A DNA stretch of 64,000 nucleotides from Microvirga terrae (GTDB taxonomy: Bacteria > Pseudomonadota > Alphaproteobacteria > Rhizobiales > Beijerinckiaceae), in NCBI RefSeq assembly GCF_013307435.2, contig NZ_CP102845.1, positions 1,426,001 through 1,490,000 of the forward strand, in the 5' to 3' direction. Positions 48,059-57,114 of the stretch are shown here, piece by piece (position 1 is the stretch's first letter; the number at the start of each line of letters is the position of its first letter). The notes under the pieces were generated by a model. It saw only the letters and a list, made by a program, of their open reading frames with translations. It did not search any database and was not told where the DNA came from. Position numbers and translations under genes: made by a program.

Positions 48059-48502
48059 ATGACGACGATGACAAGCGCTGCGCAGGACGCGAACGGAGAA
48101 GCCTCCGCGTCCCGGCTGATCGATGAAAGGATCGAGGGTCTGGGCGATTGGCGCGGCGAGACGCTCGCCCGGGTCCGGATGCTCATCCGGCAGGCCGTTC
48201 CCGACGTGGTCGAGGAGGTGAAGTGGCGGGGCGTCCCGGTCTGGTCGCAGGGCGGGATCATCTGCACCGGCGAGACCTACAAGAGCGTCGTGAAGATGAC
48301 CTTCGCCAAGGGCGCTTCGCTGGAGGATCCGTCGGGCCTCTTCAACGCGAGCCTCGAGGGCAATACCCGGCGCGCCATCGATCTCCGCGAGGGCGACAGG
48401 ATCGACGAGGAGGCCCTGAAGGCGCTCGTTCGCGCGGCGGTCGCGTTGAATGGATCGAAGAAGGCGAGCGCTCGCTCCGGGCGCCGGACGGCTGACTCGT
48501 AA
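48059..48502 (+). CDS. DUF1801-type small protein
   Basis: A 147-residue protein that looks like the DUF1801/YdhG fold: LADWRGETLARVRMLI-like helix (here GLGDWRGETLARVRMLIRQ), then VEEVKWRGVPVWSQGGIICTGETYKSVVKMTF, and GLFNASLEGNTRRAIDLREG. The fold is related to metal-chaperone-like frataxin domains, but no function is established. GGGAG lies 7 bp before the ATG. It follows the LrgAB pair by 59 bp but need not be part of it. The basic tail SKKASARSGRR is unstructured. Confidence 0.85.
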   Translation: MTTMTSAAQDANGEASASRLIDERIEGLGDWRGETLARVRMLIRQAVPDVVEEVKWRGVPVWSQGGIICTGETYKSVVKMTFAKGASLEDPSGLFNASLEGNTRRAIDLREGDRIDEEALKALVRAAVALNGSKKASARSGRRTADS

Positions 48503-48541
48503 AGCCGCCCATCATTCCGGTCGCGTGCCGGGAGCCTCCCC

Positions 48542-48630
48542 CGTCATCACCGGGCTTGTCCCGGTGATCTCGATTGCCTGAAGCGCCGCGTCTCACCGTA
48601 TCAGGATGGCCGGGACAAGCCCGGCCAGAC
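48542..48630. repeat. Two-hairpin palindromic repeat
   Basis: CGTCATCACCGGGCTTGTCC left arm and GGCCGGGACAAGCCCGGCC right arm, with the end decayed to AGAC. It lies between convergent genes. Confidence 0.88.
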
Positions 48631-48661
48631 ACCCGCAGGCTCACAGCAAAATACACCCGGC

Positions 48662-49768
48662 CTAGAGCTGTTTTTCCGGCTGCGGCTCGTTCGATCCCAC
48701 GCTGCCCGTCGCATCGCCGGGTTTCGGCAGGAAGGCCTGCACGATGCCGTCCGCCACGAGGGCGTGAAGCTGCCCGATATAGTTGTCCTCCCGCGATGGC
48801 TCGGTCGCGTCCGACGTCATGACGACGGTCACGCCGAGGCTCGGGATGACGTAGAGCATCTGCCCGCCGAAGCCCCAGGCGTAATGGACCCTGTGCCCGT
48901 GCATGTCGCGCATGAACCAGCCGTACCCGTAGGCATCGCCGGTGAAAGGCGAGGCGGTGCGCGGCGTCCACGATTCCCGGATCCAGTTCTCCGACACGAC
49001 GCGCCGGCCGTCGATCGTTCCACCCTGCCGGTACATTTCGCCGAAGCGCAGGAGCGCACGCGGCGAGAGCGCCATCTCGTTGCCGCCGAGATAGATGCCC
49101 TGCGGATCGCGCGTCCAGGGCGCGACGGTGATGTCGAGCGGCTCGCCGAGCCAGTCGCGGGCCAAGTCCAGGGTGCTGCGCTTCGAGGCGCGCGTGAGCG
49201 CCGCGGAGAGAAGATGCGTGCTGCCGGTGGAATAGAGCATGCGCCCGCCGGGCTCGTCCACGAAGGGCCGCGAGAGAACGTAGCGGACCCAGTTGCCGCT
49301 GCTGATCCAGGCTCCGTAATTGCGGCCCGAGGTGCGCTCCAGCCCGGCCTGCATGGACAGCAGGTGCCCGATGGTGACCTGCCGGATCCGGGAATCGGCA
49401 TCGGCGGGAATGCTCGGGCCCAGGATCGATGCCACCGGCTGGTCGACGCCCTGCAGGACCCCGCGCTCGATGGCGATGCCGACGAGGGCCGACATGACGG
49501 TCTTCGAGGCGGACTTGATGTTGGCCGGCCGGTCGAGCCGCGCGCCGCCGAAGGTCCGCTCGGCCAGGACGCGGCCGTTATGGGACACGATCAGCGCCCG
49601 CAGGTTCGCAAGCTCACCGGCCCGTTCGACCGACTCCTCGATGCGACCGGAATCCGGTGTGGGCGCCGGGGGCGGGGAGGCCGGCTGGGCCGTTGCGCCG
49701 GCGCCGGCCAGCAGGGCGAACAGCGTCAAGGCGGCCTTCTGTCGGGCGAAGCGTGAGAAGATGCTCAT
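48662..49768 (-). CDS. Serine hydrolase of the beta-lactamase/class C family, exported
   Basis: A 368-residue protein with a signal peptide (about 1-28, ending ATAQP) and a proline-rich linker. The SxxK motif is Ser86-Ala-Ser-Lys89. The second motif is YSTG in place of YxN (GGRMLYSTGSTH), as in esterase-type members. Late HYAWGFGGQMLYVIPS holds the third motif region. It could be an esterase, a D-amino acid peptidase or another penicillin-binding-like enzyme. Beta-lactamase activity should not be assumed. The ATG at 49768 begins the signal peptide; the ribosome-binding site is weak. Confidence 0.85.
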   Translation of the reverse strand: MSIFSRFARQKAALTLFALLAGAGATAQPASPPPAPTPDSGRIEESVERAGELANLRALIVSHNGRVLAERTFGGARLDRPANIKSASKTVMSALVGIAIERGVLQGVDQPVASILGPSIPADADSRIRQVTIGHLLSMQAGLERTSGRNYGAWISSGNWVRYVLSRPFVDEPGGRMLYSTGSTHLLSAALTRASKRSTLDLARDWLGEPLDITVAPWTRDPQGIYLGGNEMALSPRALLRFGEMYRQGGTIDGRRVVSENWIRESWTPRTASPFTGDAYGYGWFMRDMHGHRVHYAWGFGGQMLYVIPSLGVTVVMTSDATEPSREDNYIGQLHALVADGIVQAFLPKPGDATGSVGSNEPQPEKQL

Positions 49769-49965
49769 GAAACCGTCTGAAATCCTTTGGCCGGCGAACG
49801 AGATCCGAGATGGAAGGCCATCCGTGAGAGGCAACAGGCTCACACGTCATCGTGAGCGCCAGCCCTCCATGCGGCATTCCGCCCCCAGCCCTGCGCGGGC
49901 GGCATTTGTGCTTTGTTCGGCCGCGGCTTATTTGCATTTGAATTCGTAAATACAAGGCAATCCAC

Positions 49966-51240
49966 ATGTTGAAATCGTGGTTTACGCGCCCGCTCTGGCA
50001 GCGGGTCGCCGTGGGCTTTGCCCTCGGCATTCTGGCCGGCGTGCTGGCGGGCGAGCAGGCCGCCGTCTGGTTCAAGCCGCTCGGGGATCTCTACCTGAAC
50101 CTCGTTCGGATGATCGTGATCCCGCTCGTGTTCTTCACCATCACGTCCAGTGTGGCGAAGCTCGCCGAGGCGGGCAACGTGGCACGCCTGGGCCTGCGCA
50201 CCCTGTTCTGGTTCGTCGCCACCTCGACGATCGCCGTTCTGGTGGGCATCGCGTTCGGCCATCTCATCGATCCCGGTCTAGGCCTGTCCAACCTGCCTCT
50301 CGGCGAGGTGAAGCCGCGCACGATCCCGACCCCGCTCGAGGTGCTGATCGGCATCGTGCCGACGAACCCGATCAAAGCCATGGCCGACACCAACGTGCTG
50401 CAGGTTCTGTTCTTCGCCGGCATGGTCGGCGCGGCGCTCGTGTCGCTGGGCGAGAAGACCGCCGGCATCCGCGCTCTGGTCGACCAGGGCGCCACGCTGG
50501 TGTTCCGCATCACGCGCTGGGTGCTGCAGCTTACGCCCATCGGCACCTTCGGCCTCATCGCCTGGGTGGTCGGGCGCTACGGCCTGGCCTCGCTCCTGCC
50601 GCTCGGCAAGTTCATCGCCGCCATGTACCTCGCCTGCCTGTTCCACATCGTCGTGGTGTATGGCGGCCTGTTGAAGCTGCACGGGCTCAAGGTCGGGCGC
50701 TTCTTCCGCGGCGCGGCGCCGGCCATGCAGATGGCCTTCGCCACCTCGTCGAGCCTTGCGACCCTGCCCATGTCCCTGCGCGTCGCCGTCGAGAAGCTCG
50801 GCGTGCCGCAGAGCTATGCGAGCTTCGCCGTGCCGCTCGGCGCCAACGTGAAGATGGACGGCTGCGGGGCGATCTATCCGGCCATCGCGTCGATCTTCAT
50901 CGCGCAGTATTTCGGCCTCGATCTGTCGCTGACCCAGTACGTGCTCATCGGCTTGACGGCGGTTCTGGGCTCGCTCGGCACCGCGGGCGTGCCCGGCACC
51001 TCCATCGTCATGCTCACCCTGACCCTGAGCACCGCCGGCCTGCCGCTGGAAGGCATCGGCTACATCATCGCCATCGACCGCGTCGTCGACATGATGCGCA
51101 CGATGACCAACGTGACAGGCCAGATCCTCGTACCGGTGATCGTCGCCAAGGAGGAGCGGGTTCTCGACCAGGCCGTCTATGACGGCGCCGTCGAGACGCC
51201 TGTCCCGGCCCGCGAGGCGGTGCTCGTCGCCGCCGAGTAA
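49966..51240 (+). CDS. Dicarboxylate/amino acid:cation symporter (DAACS family)
   Basis: A 424-residue transporter of the glutamate/C4-dicarboxylate symporter family. The N-terminal helix pattern FALGILAGVLAGEQAAV is followed by MIVIPLVFFTITSSVAKL. The HP1/TM7 segment reads FATSSSLATLPMSLRVAVEKLGVPQSYASFAVPLGANVKMDG, and the HP2 and TM8 region GTAGVPGTSIVMLTLTLSTAGLPLEGIG follows. It brings dicarboxylates or acidic amino acids into the cell with Na+ or H+. GltP- or DctA-like; which substrate is not decided. AAGG lies upstream of the ATG. A strong terminator follows. Confidence 0.92.
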   Translation: MLKSWFTRPLWQRVAVGFALGILAGVLAGEQAAVWFKPLGDLYLNLVRMIVIPLVFFTITSSVAKLAEAGNVARLGLRTLFWFVATSTIAVLVGIAFGHLIDPGLGLSNLPLGEVKPRTIPTPLEVLIGIVPTNPIKAMADTNVLQVLFFAGMVGAALVSLGEKTAGIRALVDQGATLVFRITRWVLQLTPIGTFGLIAWVVGRYGLASLLPLGKFIAAMYLACLFHIVVVYGGLLKLHGLKVGRFFRGAAPAMQMAFATSSSLATLPMSLRVAVEKLGVPQSYASFAVPLGANVKMDGCGAIYPAIASIFIAQYFGLDLSLTQYVLIGLTAVLGSLGTAGVPGTSIVMLTLTLSTAGLPLEGIGYIIAIDRVVDMMRTMTNVTGQILVPVIVAKEERVLDQAVYDGAVETPVPAREAVLVAAE

Positions 51241-51248
51241 GGATACAC

Positions 51249-51280
51249 AACCGGCCGGAGCGAGCCGTTCCGGCCGGTTT
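51249..51280 (+). terminator. Terminator after the symporter gene
   Basis: 11-bp stem AACCGGCCGGA / TCCGGCCGGTT with a 9-base loop, then a short T-run (TTTC). Confidence 0.75.
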
Positions 51281-51340
51281 CACGTCCCGTGAAACAGAAG
51301 CCATGCTCCGTCGTTCTGCTCCCATCGGAGCATCGGCGGC

Positions 51341-52300
51341 ATGGCGTCCCAGCACTCGTCCAAGAAAGTCGTCTATGCGGCGCTGGCAGGCAATCTGCTG
51401 ATCGCCGTCACGAAGTTCGCCGCGGCCGCCTGGACGGGAAGCTCCGCCATGCTCAGCGAGGGCGTGCATTCCCTGGTCGACACGGGCAACGAGTTGCTGC
51501 TGCTCCATGGCCTGCGGCGCGCCTCCCGGCCGCCCGATCTGGCCCATCCCTTCGGATACGGCCGCGAGATCTATTTCTGGACCTTCATCGTCGCGCTGCT
51601 CGTCTTCGCTCTCGGCGCGGGCGTGTCCTTCTACGAGGGCCTTCGCCACATGCGCAATCCCTCCGCGATGGAGGACCCGACCGTCAATTATGGGGTGCTG
51701 GCGCTCTCCTTCGTGTTCGAGAGCGGATCCTGGTGGGTGGCCGTGAAGGAGTTCCGCCGGGCGAAGGGATCGCTCGGCTACCTCCAGGCCGTCCGGGAAA
51801 GCAAGGACCCGACGACCTTCACGGTGCTGTTCGAAGACAGTGCGGCGCTCATCGGACTCGCCATCGCGTTTGCAGGCATCTTCGCCGCGCATGCTCTCGA
51901 GATGCCGGAACTCGATGGGCTCGCCTCGATCGGCATCGGCCTTGTTCTGGCCCTGACCGCCCTGATGCTCGCACGGGAAACGAAGGGGCTGCTGATCGGG
52001 GAGCCGGCGCACTCCGACGTGCAGCGATCGATCCTCGCGGCTGCTCAGGCCGATCCGGCCGTCGAGCAGGCCAATGGCGTCATCACCGTGCATCTCGGCC
52101 CGCAGCAGGTGGTCGCCGCCCTGAGTGCGGATTTCGTCGACGACCTCACGACGGCCGACATCGAAACATGTGTCACCCGCCTGGAGGCGAAGATCAAAGC
52201 CCTCCATCCGGAGATCACGATGCTCTTCATCAAGCCGCAGACCACCGGCACCTACCGGCAACGGCGCCAGGCCATGGTCGAGGCGTCGGGCGGCCCCTGA
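51341..52300 (+). CDS. Cation diffusion facilitator (CDF) transporter
   Basis: A 319-residue transporter with a CDF membrane domain. Landmarks are KVVYAALAGNLLIAVTKFAAAAWTGSSAMLSEGVHSLVDTGNELLLLHG (holding the metal-site His and Asp pair, HSLVDTGN) and HPFGYGREIYFWTF. The last 90 residues form the cytoplasmic domain typical of the family. It exports divalent metals such as Zn, Fe or Mn against protons. The metal is not predictable. GGAG lies about 11 bp before the ATG. A bidirectional hairpin starts right after its stop. Confidence 0.92.
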   Translation: MASQHSSKKVVYAALAGNLLIAVTKFAAAAWTGSSAMLSEGVHSLVDTGNELLLLHGLRRASRPPDLAHPFGYGREIYFWTFIVALLVFALGAGVSFYEGLRHMRNPSAMEDPTVNYGVLALSFVFESGSWWVAVKEFRRAKGSLGYLQAVRESKDPTTFTVLFEDSAALIGLAIAFAGIFAAHALEMPELDGLASIGIGLVLALTALMLARETKGLLIGEPAHSDVQRSILAAAQADPAVEQANGVITVHLGPQQVVAALSADFVDDLTTADIETCVTRLEAKIKALHPEITMLFIKPQTTGTYRQRRQAMVEASGGP

Positions 52301-52320
52301 GGCGGGCTCGAAAGCCCGCC
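52301..52320. terminator. Hairpin between convergent genes
   Basis: Perfect 8-bp stem GGCGGGCT-CGAA-AGCCCGCC with a 4-base loop, directly after the CDF stop and 20 bp from the stop of the CAP-RTX gene. There is no T-run on either side. Confidence 0.6.
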
Positions 52321-52340
52321 GTCGATGGGCCGGTTCTCGC

Positions 52341-53555
52341 TCAGAACAGGAAGTCGGACGCGCCGACCAGCGCGAGCTTCACGTTGAGCAGGGTGATCGA
52401 CTGGCCGTCGGCCTTGATCAGCACGTCGTCGGCCTTGCCGTCGCCGTCGGCGTTGAACTTGCTGATGGTGAGTTCCCGGAAGCTCAGATCGTTGCCGCGC
52501 AGGTCGATGCGGTCGCTGCCGTCCCGAAAGTCGGTGATCTTGTCCTTGCCCCACTGGCCCGAGAAGCGGAACGTGTCCGCATGCGCGCCGCCGGTGAGGA
52601 TGTCGTTACCGCTGCTGCCGTTCAGGGTGTCCCTGCCGCTCTCGCCGTAGAGGCGGTCGTTGCCGGCATTGCCCGTGAGCGCATCGTTGCCGGTTCCGCC
52701 GTAGAGCCTGTCGTTGCCTCCATTGCCGAAGATCTTGTCGTTGCCGCCGTCGCCCAGGATGGTGTTGGCCGCGGACGTGCCCTTGAGGGTGTTGTTGCCC
52801 GCGGTGCCGCTGATCGGGGTCGAGCCAGGGGTGGGCGACGTGCCGGTTGCCGGGTCGACGAGATCGAGCTTCACGTTGGAGGCGCCGATGGTCACCTGCC
52901 GGGTCACGGAGGCGACGCCGCCACCCGAGAAGGTGACCGAATACGTGCCGGCCGCAAGCGCCAGGCTGTAGCCGCCGGCGCTTGCCGTGGTGGTGCTGTA
53001 CTGAGCGCCGCCTGCGCCGACGGCGGTCACCGTGAGCCCGCCGAGACCCTCGCCGATGTCGTAGAAGCGGTCGCCGTCCCGGTCGTCGAAGCTGACCCCT
53101 GTGAGGAACACGGAGGTGCCGGACAGGGCGAAGTTCTCCGTCACGAAGGCTCCGTCCCAGGTCTGGTAGGGGCCGGTGTCGAAGCCGATGCCGACCTCGC
53201 GGAACGTCCCGTTGAGGATGTTGGCCTTGTGACCCGGGCTGTTCATCAGATTCGTGTGCAGCAGCTCCACCTCGTCCTGAAGACCTTCGGGAGCCCGGAT
53301 GCTGGCCCAGGCGATGTTTTCCGCGGACGCCCAGGACCCGGCGAAGGCGTAGCCCGCCTGCGTCATCCGCAGGGTCGGCGTCGAGCCGCCCGATCCGGTA
53401 TGGGAGAACGTGTCTGTGGCGATCATCCAGCTGCTGTGCGCATCGGCCGATTCGTTGAGATCGCCGTTGAAGGCCAGCGGCTGAGCGCCTGTCGTCGCCC
53501 GTTCCCGGTTCACCAGTTCGAGCATCAATTGCTCGTAAGCCGTTGCCTGCGCCAT
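52341..53555 (-). CDS. CAP-domain protein with RTX calcium-binding tail
   Basis: A 404-residue secreted protein. Residues of about 5-150 form a CAP/SCP-like domain (MLELVNRERATTGAQPLAFNGDLNESADAHSSWM; later FREVGIGF). A short B-like repeat domain follows (FLTGVSFDDRDGDRFYDIGEGLGGLTV to about 235), then RTX repeats (GNNTLKGTSAANTILGDGGNDKIFGNGGND) and a serralysin-type C-terminus ending GASDFLF. No Sec signal is present, as expected for type I secretion. It shares the RTX tail type with the two propeller proteins but has a different head domain. AAGGGG lies 7 bp before the ATG. The target is unknown. Confidence 0.85.
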   Translation of the reverse strand: MAQATAYEQLMLELVNRERATTGAQPLAFNGDLNESADAHSSWMIATDTFSHTGSGGSTPTLRMTQAGYAFAGSWASAENIAWASIRAPEGLQDEVELLHTNLMNSPGHKANILNGTFREVGIGFDTGPYQTWDGAFVTENFALSGTSVFLTGVSFDDRDGDRFYDIGEGLGGLTVTAVGAGGAQYSTTTASAGGYSLALAAGTYSVTFSGGGVASVTRQVTIGASNVKLDLVDPATGTSPTPGSTPISGTAGNNTLKGTSAANTILGDGGNDKIFGNGGNDRLYGGTGNDALTGNAGNDRLYGESGRDTLNGSSGNDILTGGAHADTFRFSGQWGKDKITDFRDGSDRIDLRGNDLSFRELTISKFNADGDGKADDVLIKADGQSITLLNVKLALVGASDFLF

Positions 53556-53833
53556 GAAAAACCCCTTGTGGCTTATGAATAGTCCCGTGACCGGGCTTAT
53601 GTCTTTGAGCCTGCGGCTTAGAGGCCAAATGGGAAAAAGTTGTGGCTCACATGCAACTTTGTTTCGCAATGGGCCGATCGGTCCCATTCGCGAGGAACGT
53701 TGCCCTACCGGCGCCGTAACCCTGACCTGCGCCATGAGAGGGAGATCGAGGGCGTATTCTGGGGTATAGCGGAGGCTGGAAACGCCTTAGGCCGGACTTG
53801 CGGCAAGCTTGACGGCATCACGAAGACAACACG

Positions 53834-55054
53834 ATGACCCATCAGACGTCCGCCCTGTCCGCTGCGCCCCGGCCCGTGCCCGTGGAGCGTGTCGCCGTTC
53901 CGATCTTGGCGGCGATCAGCGTCTCCCACATGCTGAACGATCTCATCCAGTCGCTGCTGCCGGCGATCTACCCGATCCTCAAGAGCAGCTTTCATCTCGA
54001 TTTCGGTCAGATCGGGCTTCTCACGCTCATGTTTCAGCTCACGGCATCGCTCCTTCAGCCCCTCGTGGGCAATTTCACGGATCGGCGGCCGCAGCCGTAC
54101 TCCCTAGTCCTCGGCATGGGCTTCACCCTCGTCGGCCTGCTCACGCTCTCGCGGGCGGGCTCCTATCCGGTCCTGCTGCTGGCTGCCGCCCTCGTGGGCA
54201 TGGGCTCCTCGGTATTCCACCCGGAATCCTCCCGGGTGGCCCGCCTCGCATCGGGCGGACGGCATGGCCTGGCGCAGTCGGTGTTCCAGGTCGGCGGCAA
54301 TGCCGGAACGGCCCTGGGGCCGCTGCTCGCGGCCTTCATCGTGGTCCCGTTCGGCCAGCCGAGCATCGCGTGGTTTTCCGTGGTGGCGCTCCTCGCCATG
54401 CTGATCCTGTTCGCCATCGGACGCTGGTATCAGGCCAAGCTCGCCGACATGCGCGCCAGGCCGCGTGCGGCCGAGGCCGGATCCCTGGTCTCGCGGCGGC
54501 GCATCGCCGCCTCCCTGGCGATCCTGATCCTGCTGGTCTTCTCGAAGGATTTCTACGTCGCGAGCCTGACCAACTACTTCACCTTCTACCTGATCTCGAA
54601 GTTCCAGGTCTCCGTGCAGGACGCGCAGATCTACCTCTTTGTCTTCCTCGGCTCGCTCGCCGTCGGTACGGTTCTCGGCGGGGCCGTCGGCGACAGGATC
54701 GGCCGGCGCTACGTGATCTGGGGCTCGATCCTCGGTGTCCTGCCGTTCACGCTTGCCATGCCCTACGCCAACCTGTTCTGGACGGCCGTCCTGAGCGTCA
54801 CCATCGGGCTCGTTCTCGCCTCGGCCTTCTCGTCGATCCTCGTCTACGCGACGGAGCTCGTGCCCGGCCGCGTCGGCACCATCGCGGGCCTGTTCTTCGG
54901 CCTGTCCTTCGGCATGGCGGGCCTGGGCGCCGCGCTCCTGGGGCAGCTGGCCGACGCGACGAGCATCGAGACCGTCTACCGGGTCTGCTCGTTCCTGCCG
55001 GCCATCGGCCTCCTGGCCTATTTCCTGCCGAAGATCGAGAAGAAGCGCCTCTGA
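53834..55054 (+). CDS. MFS transporter of the fosmidomycin resistance (Fsr) group
   Basis: A 406-residue transporter with twelve predicted helices. It matches Fsr in AAISVSHMLNDLIQSLLPAIYPILKSSFHLDFGQIGLLTLMFQLTASLLQP and the later GMGSSVFHPESSRVARLASGGRHGLAQSVFQVGGNAGTALGPLLAA. The last third has YATELVPGRVGTIAGLFFGLSFGMAGLGAA. Such proteins export fosmidomycin and perhaps other metabolites. Whether that is its natural substrate is unknown. It is divergent from the CAP-RTX gene with a 278-bp gap holding both promoters. Confidence 0.9.
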   Translation: MTHQTSALSAAPRPVPVERVAVPILAAISVSHMLNDLIQSLLPAIYPILKSSFHLDFGQIGLLTLMFQLTASLLQPLVGNFTDRRPQPYSLVLGMGFTLVGLLTLSRAGSYPVLLLAAALVGMGSSVFHPESSRVARLASGGRHGLAQSVFQVGGNAGTALGPLLAAFIVVPFGQPSIAWFSVVALLAMLILFAIGRWYQAKLADMRARPRAAEAGSLVSRRRIAASLAILILLVFSKDFYVASLTNYFTFYLISKFQVSVQDAQIYLFVFLGSLAVGTVLGGAVGDRIGRRYVIWGSILGVLPFTLAMPYANLFWTAVLSVTIGLVLASAFSSILVYATELVPGRVGTIAGLFFGLSFGMAGLGAALLGQLADATSIETVYRVCSFLPAIGLLAYFLPKIEKKRL

Positions 55055-55084
55055 GTTTCGCTCGTCGGACGTCATCGCTCTCCA

Positions 55085-55174
55085 CGTCATCACCGGCCTT
55101 GTGCCGGTGATCCCGATGTGAAGCGCGTCGCGTTTTTCCGGATCGGGATGGCCGGGACAAGCCTGGCCATGACC
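55085..55174. repeat. Two-hairpin palindromic repeat
   Basis: CGTCATCACCGGCCTTGTGC left arm, GGCCGGGACAAGCCTGGCC right arm with a mismatch, ending ATGACC. Confidence 0.88.
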
Positions 55175-55209
55175 AGATGGGTGATAAGGCTGTCGCCGGC
55201 CATGCTCCG

Positions 55210-55971
55210 TCAGATCAGCGCGGCCCGCGCGGCGTCCTCAAGGGCCTTCATGGCCATGCGATAGGGGCCGGGTCCGTGGCTGATGCGGGCGACGCCGAGT
55301 TCCGCGAGCCGCGCGGCCGCCGGTGTCCTGGCGCTCACCATGATGTTGACCGGCAGGGTCGTCCCTTCGACGATGCGGGCGATCAGCCTGTCGTCGGCGA
55401 GCCCCGGTACGAAGAACCCGTCTGCACCGGCATCCGCATAGGCGCGGGCACGCTCCAGGGCCGTGACGACGAGACCCTCGTGCTGATCCGCAGGCGCGAT
55501 CAGGAACACGTCCGTGCGCGCATTCAGAAAAGCCGGGATCCGGAGCCTGTCGGCGGCAGCTCTGGCGCCCTTGAGCCGGGCCGCCTGATCGGCGGCGTCG
55601 CGCAGGGTCGATTCACGGAACCCGTCCTCGAGATTGCAGCCGATCGCGCCGGCCTGCACGGCGCGGGCGACGTTGGCCCCGACCTCCTCGGGATCAGCCC
55701 CGTAGCCGCTCTCCAGATCGATGGTGACCGGAAGATCGGCCGCCGCCACGATACGCTCCAGATTGGCGACGGCGAGGGCGAACGGCATGTGCTCGCCGTC
55801 GTCGAAGCCATGCGCGGCCGCAACCGACCAGCTGCCGGTCGCAAGCGCCGTCGCGCCGCCTGCGGCCACCGCCTTGGCGCTGCCCGCATCCCAGACGTTG
55901 AACAGGACGATCGGCTTTCCCGGAATGTGAAGAGCCTTGAATGCTTTAGCCTTTGCGAGTTGGTCCGTCAT
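55210..55971 (-). CDS. Isocitrate lyase/PEP mutase-family enzyme
   Basis: A 253-residue enzyme of the PEP mutase/isocitrate lyase superfamily (PrpB/OadA-like group). The start of the barrel reads PIVLFNVWDAGSAKAVAAGGATALATGSWSVA. The metal-binding Asp is in LPVTIDLESGYG, and the general Glu-Asp patch follows in CNLEDG and later FLNARTDVF. The classical isocitrate lyase KKCGH motif is absent, so this is a C-C or C-P bond enzyme of unknown substrate. The ATG overlaps the stop of the ada gene by 4 bp (ATGA). Translational coupling to a DNA-repair gene is odd. Confidence 0.85.
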   Translation of the reverse strand: MTDQLAKAKAFKALHIPGKPIVLFNVWDAGSAKAVAAGGATALATGSWSVAAAHGFDDGEHMPFALAVANLERIVAAADLPVTIDLESGYGADPEEVGANVARAVQAGAIGCNLEDGFRESTLRDAADQAARLKGARAAADRLRIPAFLNARTDVFLIAPADQHEGLVVTALERARAYADAGADGFFVPGLADDRLIARIVEGTTLPVNIMVSARTPAAARLAELGVARISHGPGPYRMAMKALEDAARAALI

Positions 55972-57038
55972 GTCCTTGCCCCTTGAAAAATCGCCGATGC
56001 GAAACGCCGCTCGTGTTCGAGCAGCCATTGCTTGCGCCAGATCCTGCCGCCGTACCCCGTCAGCGATCCATCGGCCCCGATCACGCGATGGCAAGGAACG
56101 ATGATCGCCACTTGGTTGGCGCCGTTCGCCCGCGCCACCGCGCGGGGCGCATCGGGACGATCAATGAAGCGGGCGATCTCGCCGTAGCTGCGCGTGTGCC
56201 CGGCGGGGATCTGGCGCAGCGCCTCCCAGACCGTGGCTTCGAACGCCGTGCCCGTCTGAGCGATCGGCACGGTGAAGCACGCGGAGCGCCCGGCAAAATA
56301 CTGCTCCATCTGCTCCGCCAGCGCATCGAGCATCGGGTGCCGCCCGAACGAGATCGGCCCGACGCGCTTGCGCAGGCGGTCGATCTCGGTCGGAAGCGCC
56401 TTGCGCTCGGCGAATTCGAGCAGGTGCACGCCGGCATCGTCAGCCACGGCCAGCATGGCCCCGATAGGCGTGTCGATCCATTGCGCGGTCAGGATCTGCC
56501 GGGTCGGCATGCGGATCGGAGCATCGCCGATGAGACGGCTGATCGCGTCGCGAAACCCGCTGCCGGACTCGTACCCGGCATCGAGTTGAGCCTCCATCAC
56601 CGAGCCTCCCTGCCGCAACGTGTTCACCGCGAGCCCCAGCCGCTGCGAGCGCGCATATTGCACGAACGTCACGCCGTATTCACGCTGGAACGCGCGGCGC
56701 ACGGTGGAGGGGTCGTAGCCGAGCGCCCGCAGATCCTCGGCGCTCCACCGCCGCTCCGGCTCGGCCCTGATCCTGTCCCGCACGGCATCGAGCGCGCCGC
56801 TCGTCGGGCGCTTGAGGTCGAGGGGCCTGCAGCGCAGGCACGGGCGAAAGCCCGCGTCCCGGGCGGCGTCCCGGCAGGAGAAGAATACCACGTTCTGGCG
56901 CTTCGGCTTCCGGGCCGGGCAGGTCAGGCGGCAGAAGATGCCGGTCGTCTTCACGCCCACATAGGCGAACCCGTCATAGGACGGATCGCGGGCGATCAGG
57001 GCGGCAAAGAGAGTGTCGTCGTCGCGGAGCATGGGCAT
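55968..57038 (-). CDS. ada: Bifunctional Ada regulator/O6-methylguanine-DNA methyltransferase
   Basis: A 356-residue protein that removes alkyl groups from DNA phosphotriesters and O6-alkylguanine, and activates its regulon after methylation. N-terminal zinc/methyl-acceptor cysteines are visible as Cys36, Cys40, Cys67 and Cys70 (GIFCRLTC and FRPCLRC). An AraC-type helix-turn-helix follows (about 85-180). The C-terminal methyltransferase acceptor is Cys316 in VPCHRV. All key residues are present, so both activities should work. AAGG precedes the ATG. The next gene in the unit is a PEP mutase-like enzyme. Confidence 0.93.
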   Translation of the reverse strand: MPMLRDDDTLFAALIARDPSYDGFAYVGVKTTGIFCRLTCPARKPKRQNVVFFSCRDAARDAGFRPCLRCRPLDLKRPTSGALDAVRDRIRAEPERRWSAEDLRALGYDPSTVRRAFQREYGVTFVQYARSQRLGLAVNTLRQGGSVMEAQLDAGYESGSGFRDAISRLIGDAPIRMPTRQILTAQWIDTPIGAMLAVADDAGVHLLEFAERKALPTEIDRLRKRVGPISFGRHPMLDALAEQMEQYFAGRSACFTVPIAQTGTAFEATVWEALRQIPAGHTRSYGEIARFIDRPDAPRAVARANGANQVAIIVPCHRVIGADGSLTGYGGRIWRKQWLLEHERRFASAIFQGART

Positions 57039-57114
57039 GACCTTGTTCTAGCGCAGCCGCCGGGGCCGTGTCGCCGGAAACGAGGCGTGTATTTTCCTTT
57101 CCGTCGCTGCGTCC

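Noticed and set aside
48662..49768. Calling the serine hydrolase a beta-lactamase
   Set aside because: The second motif is YST rather than YAN, and class C-type folds include many esterases and peptidases; resistance cannot be inferred.
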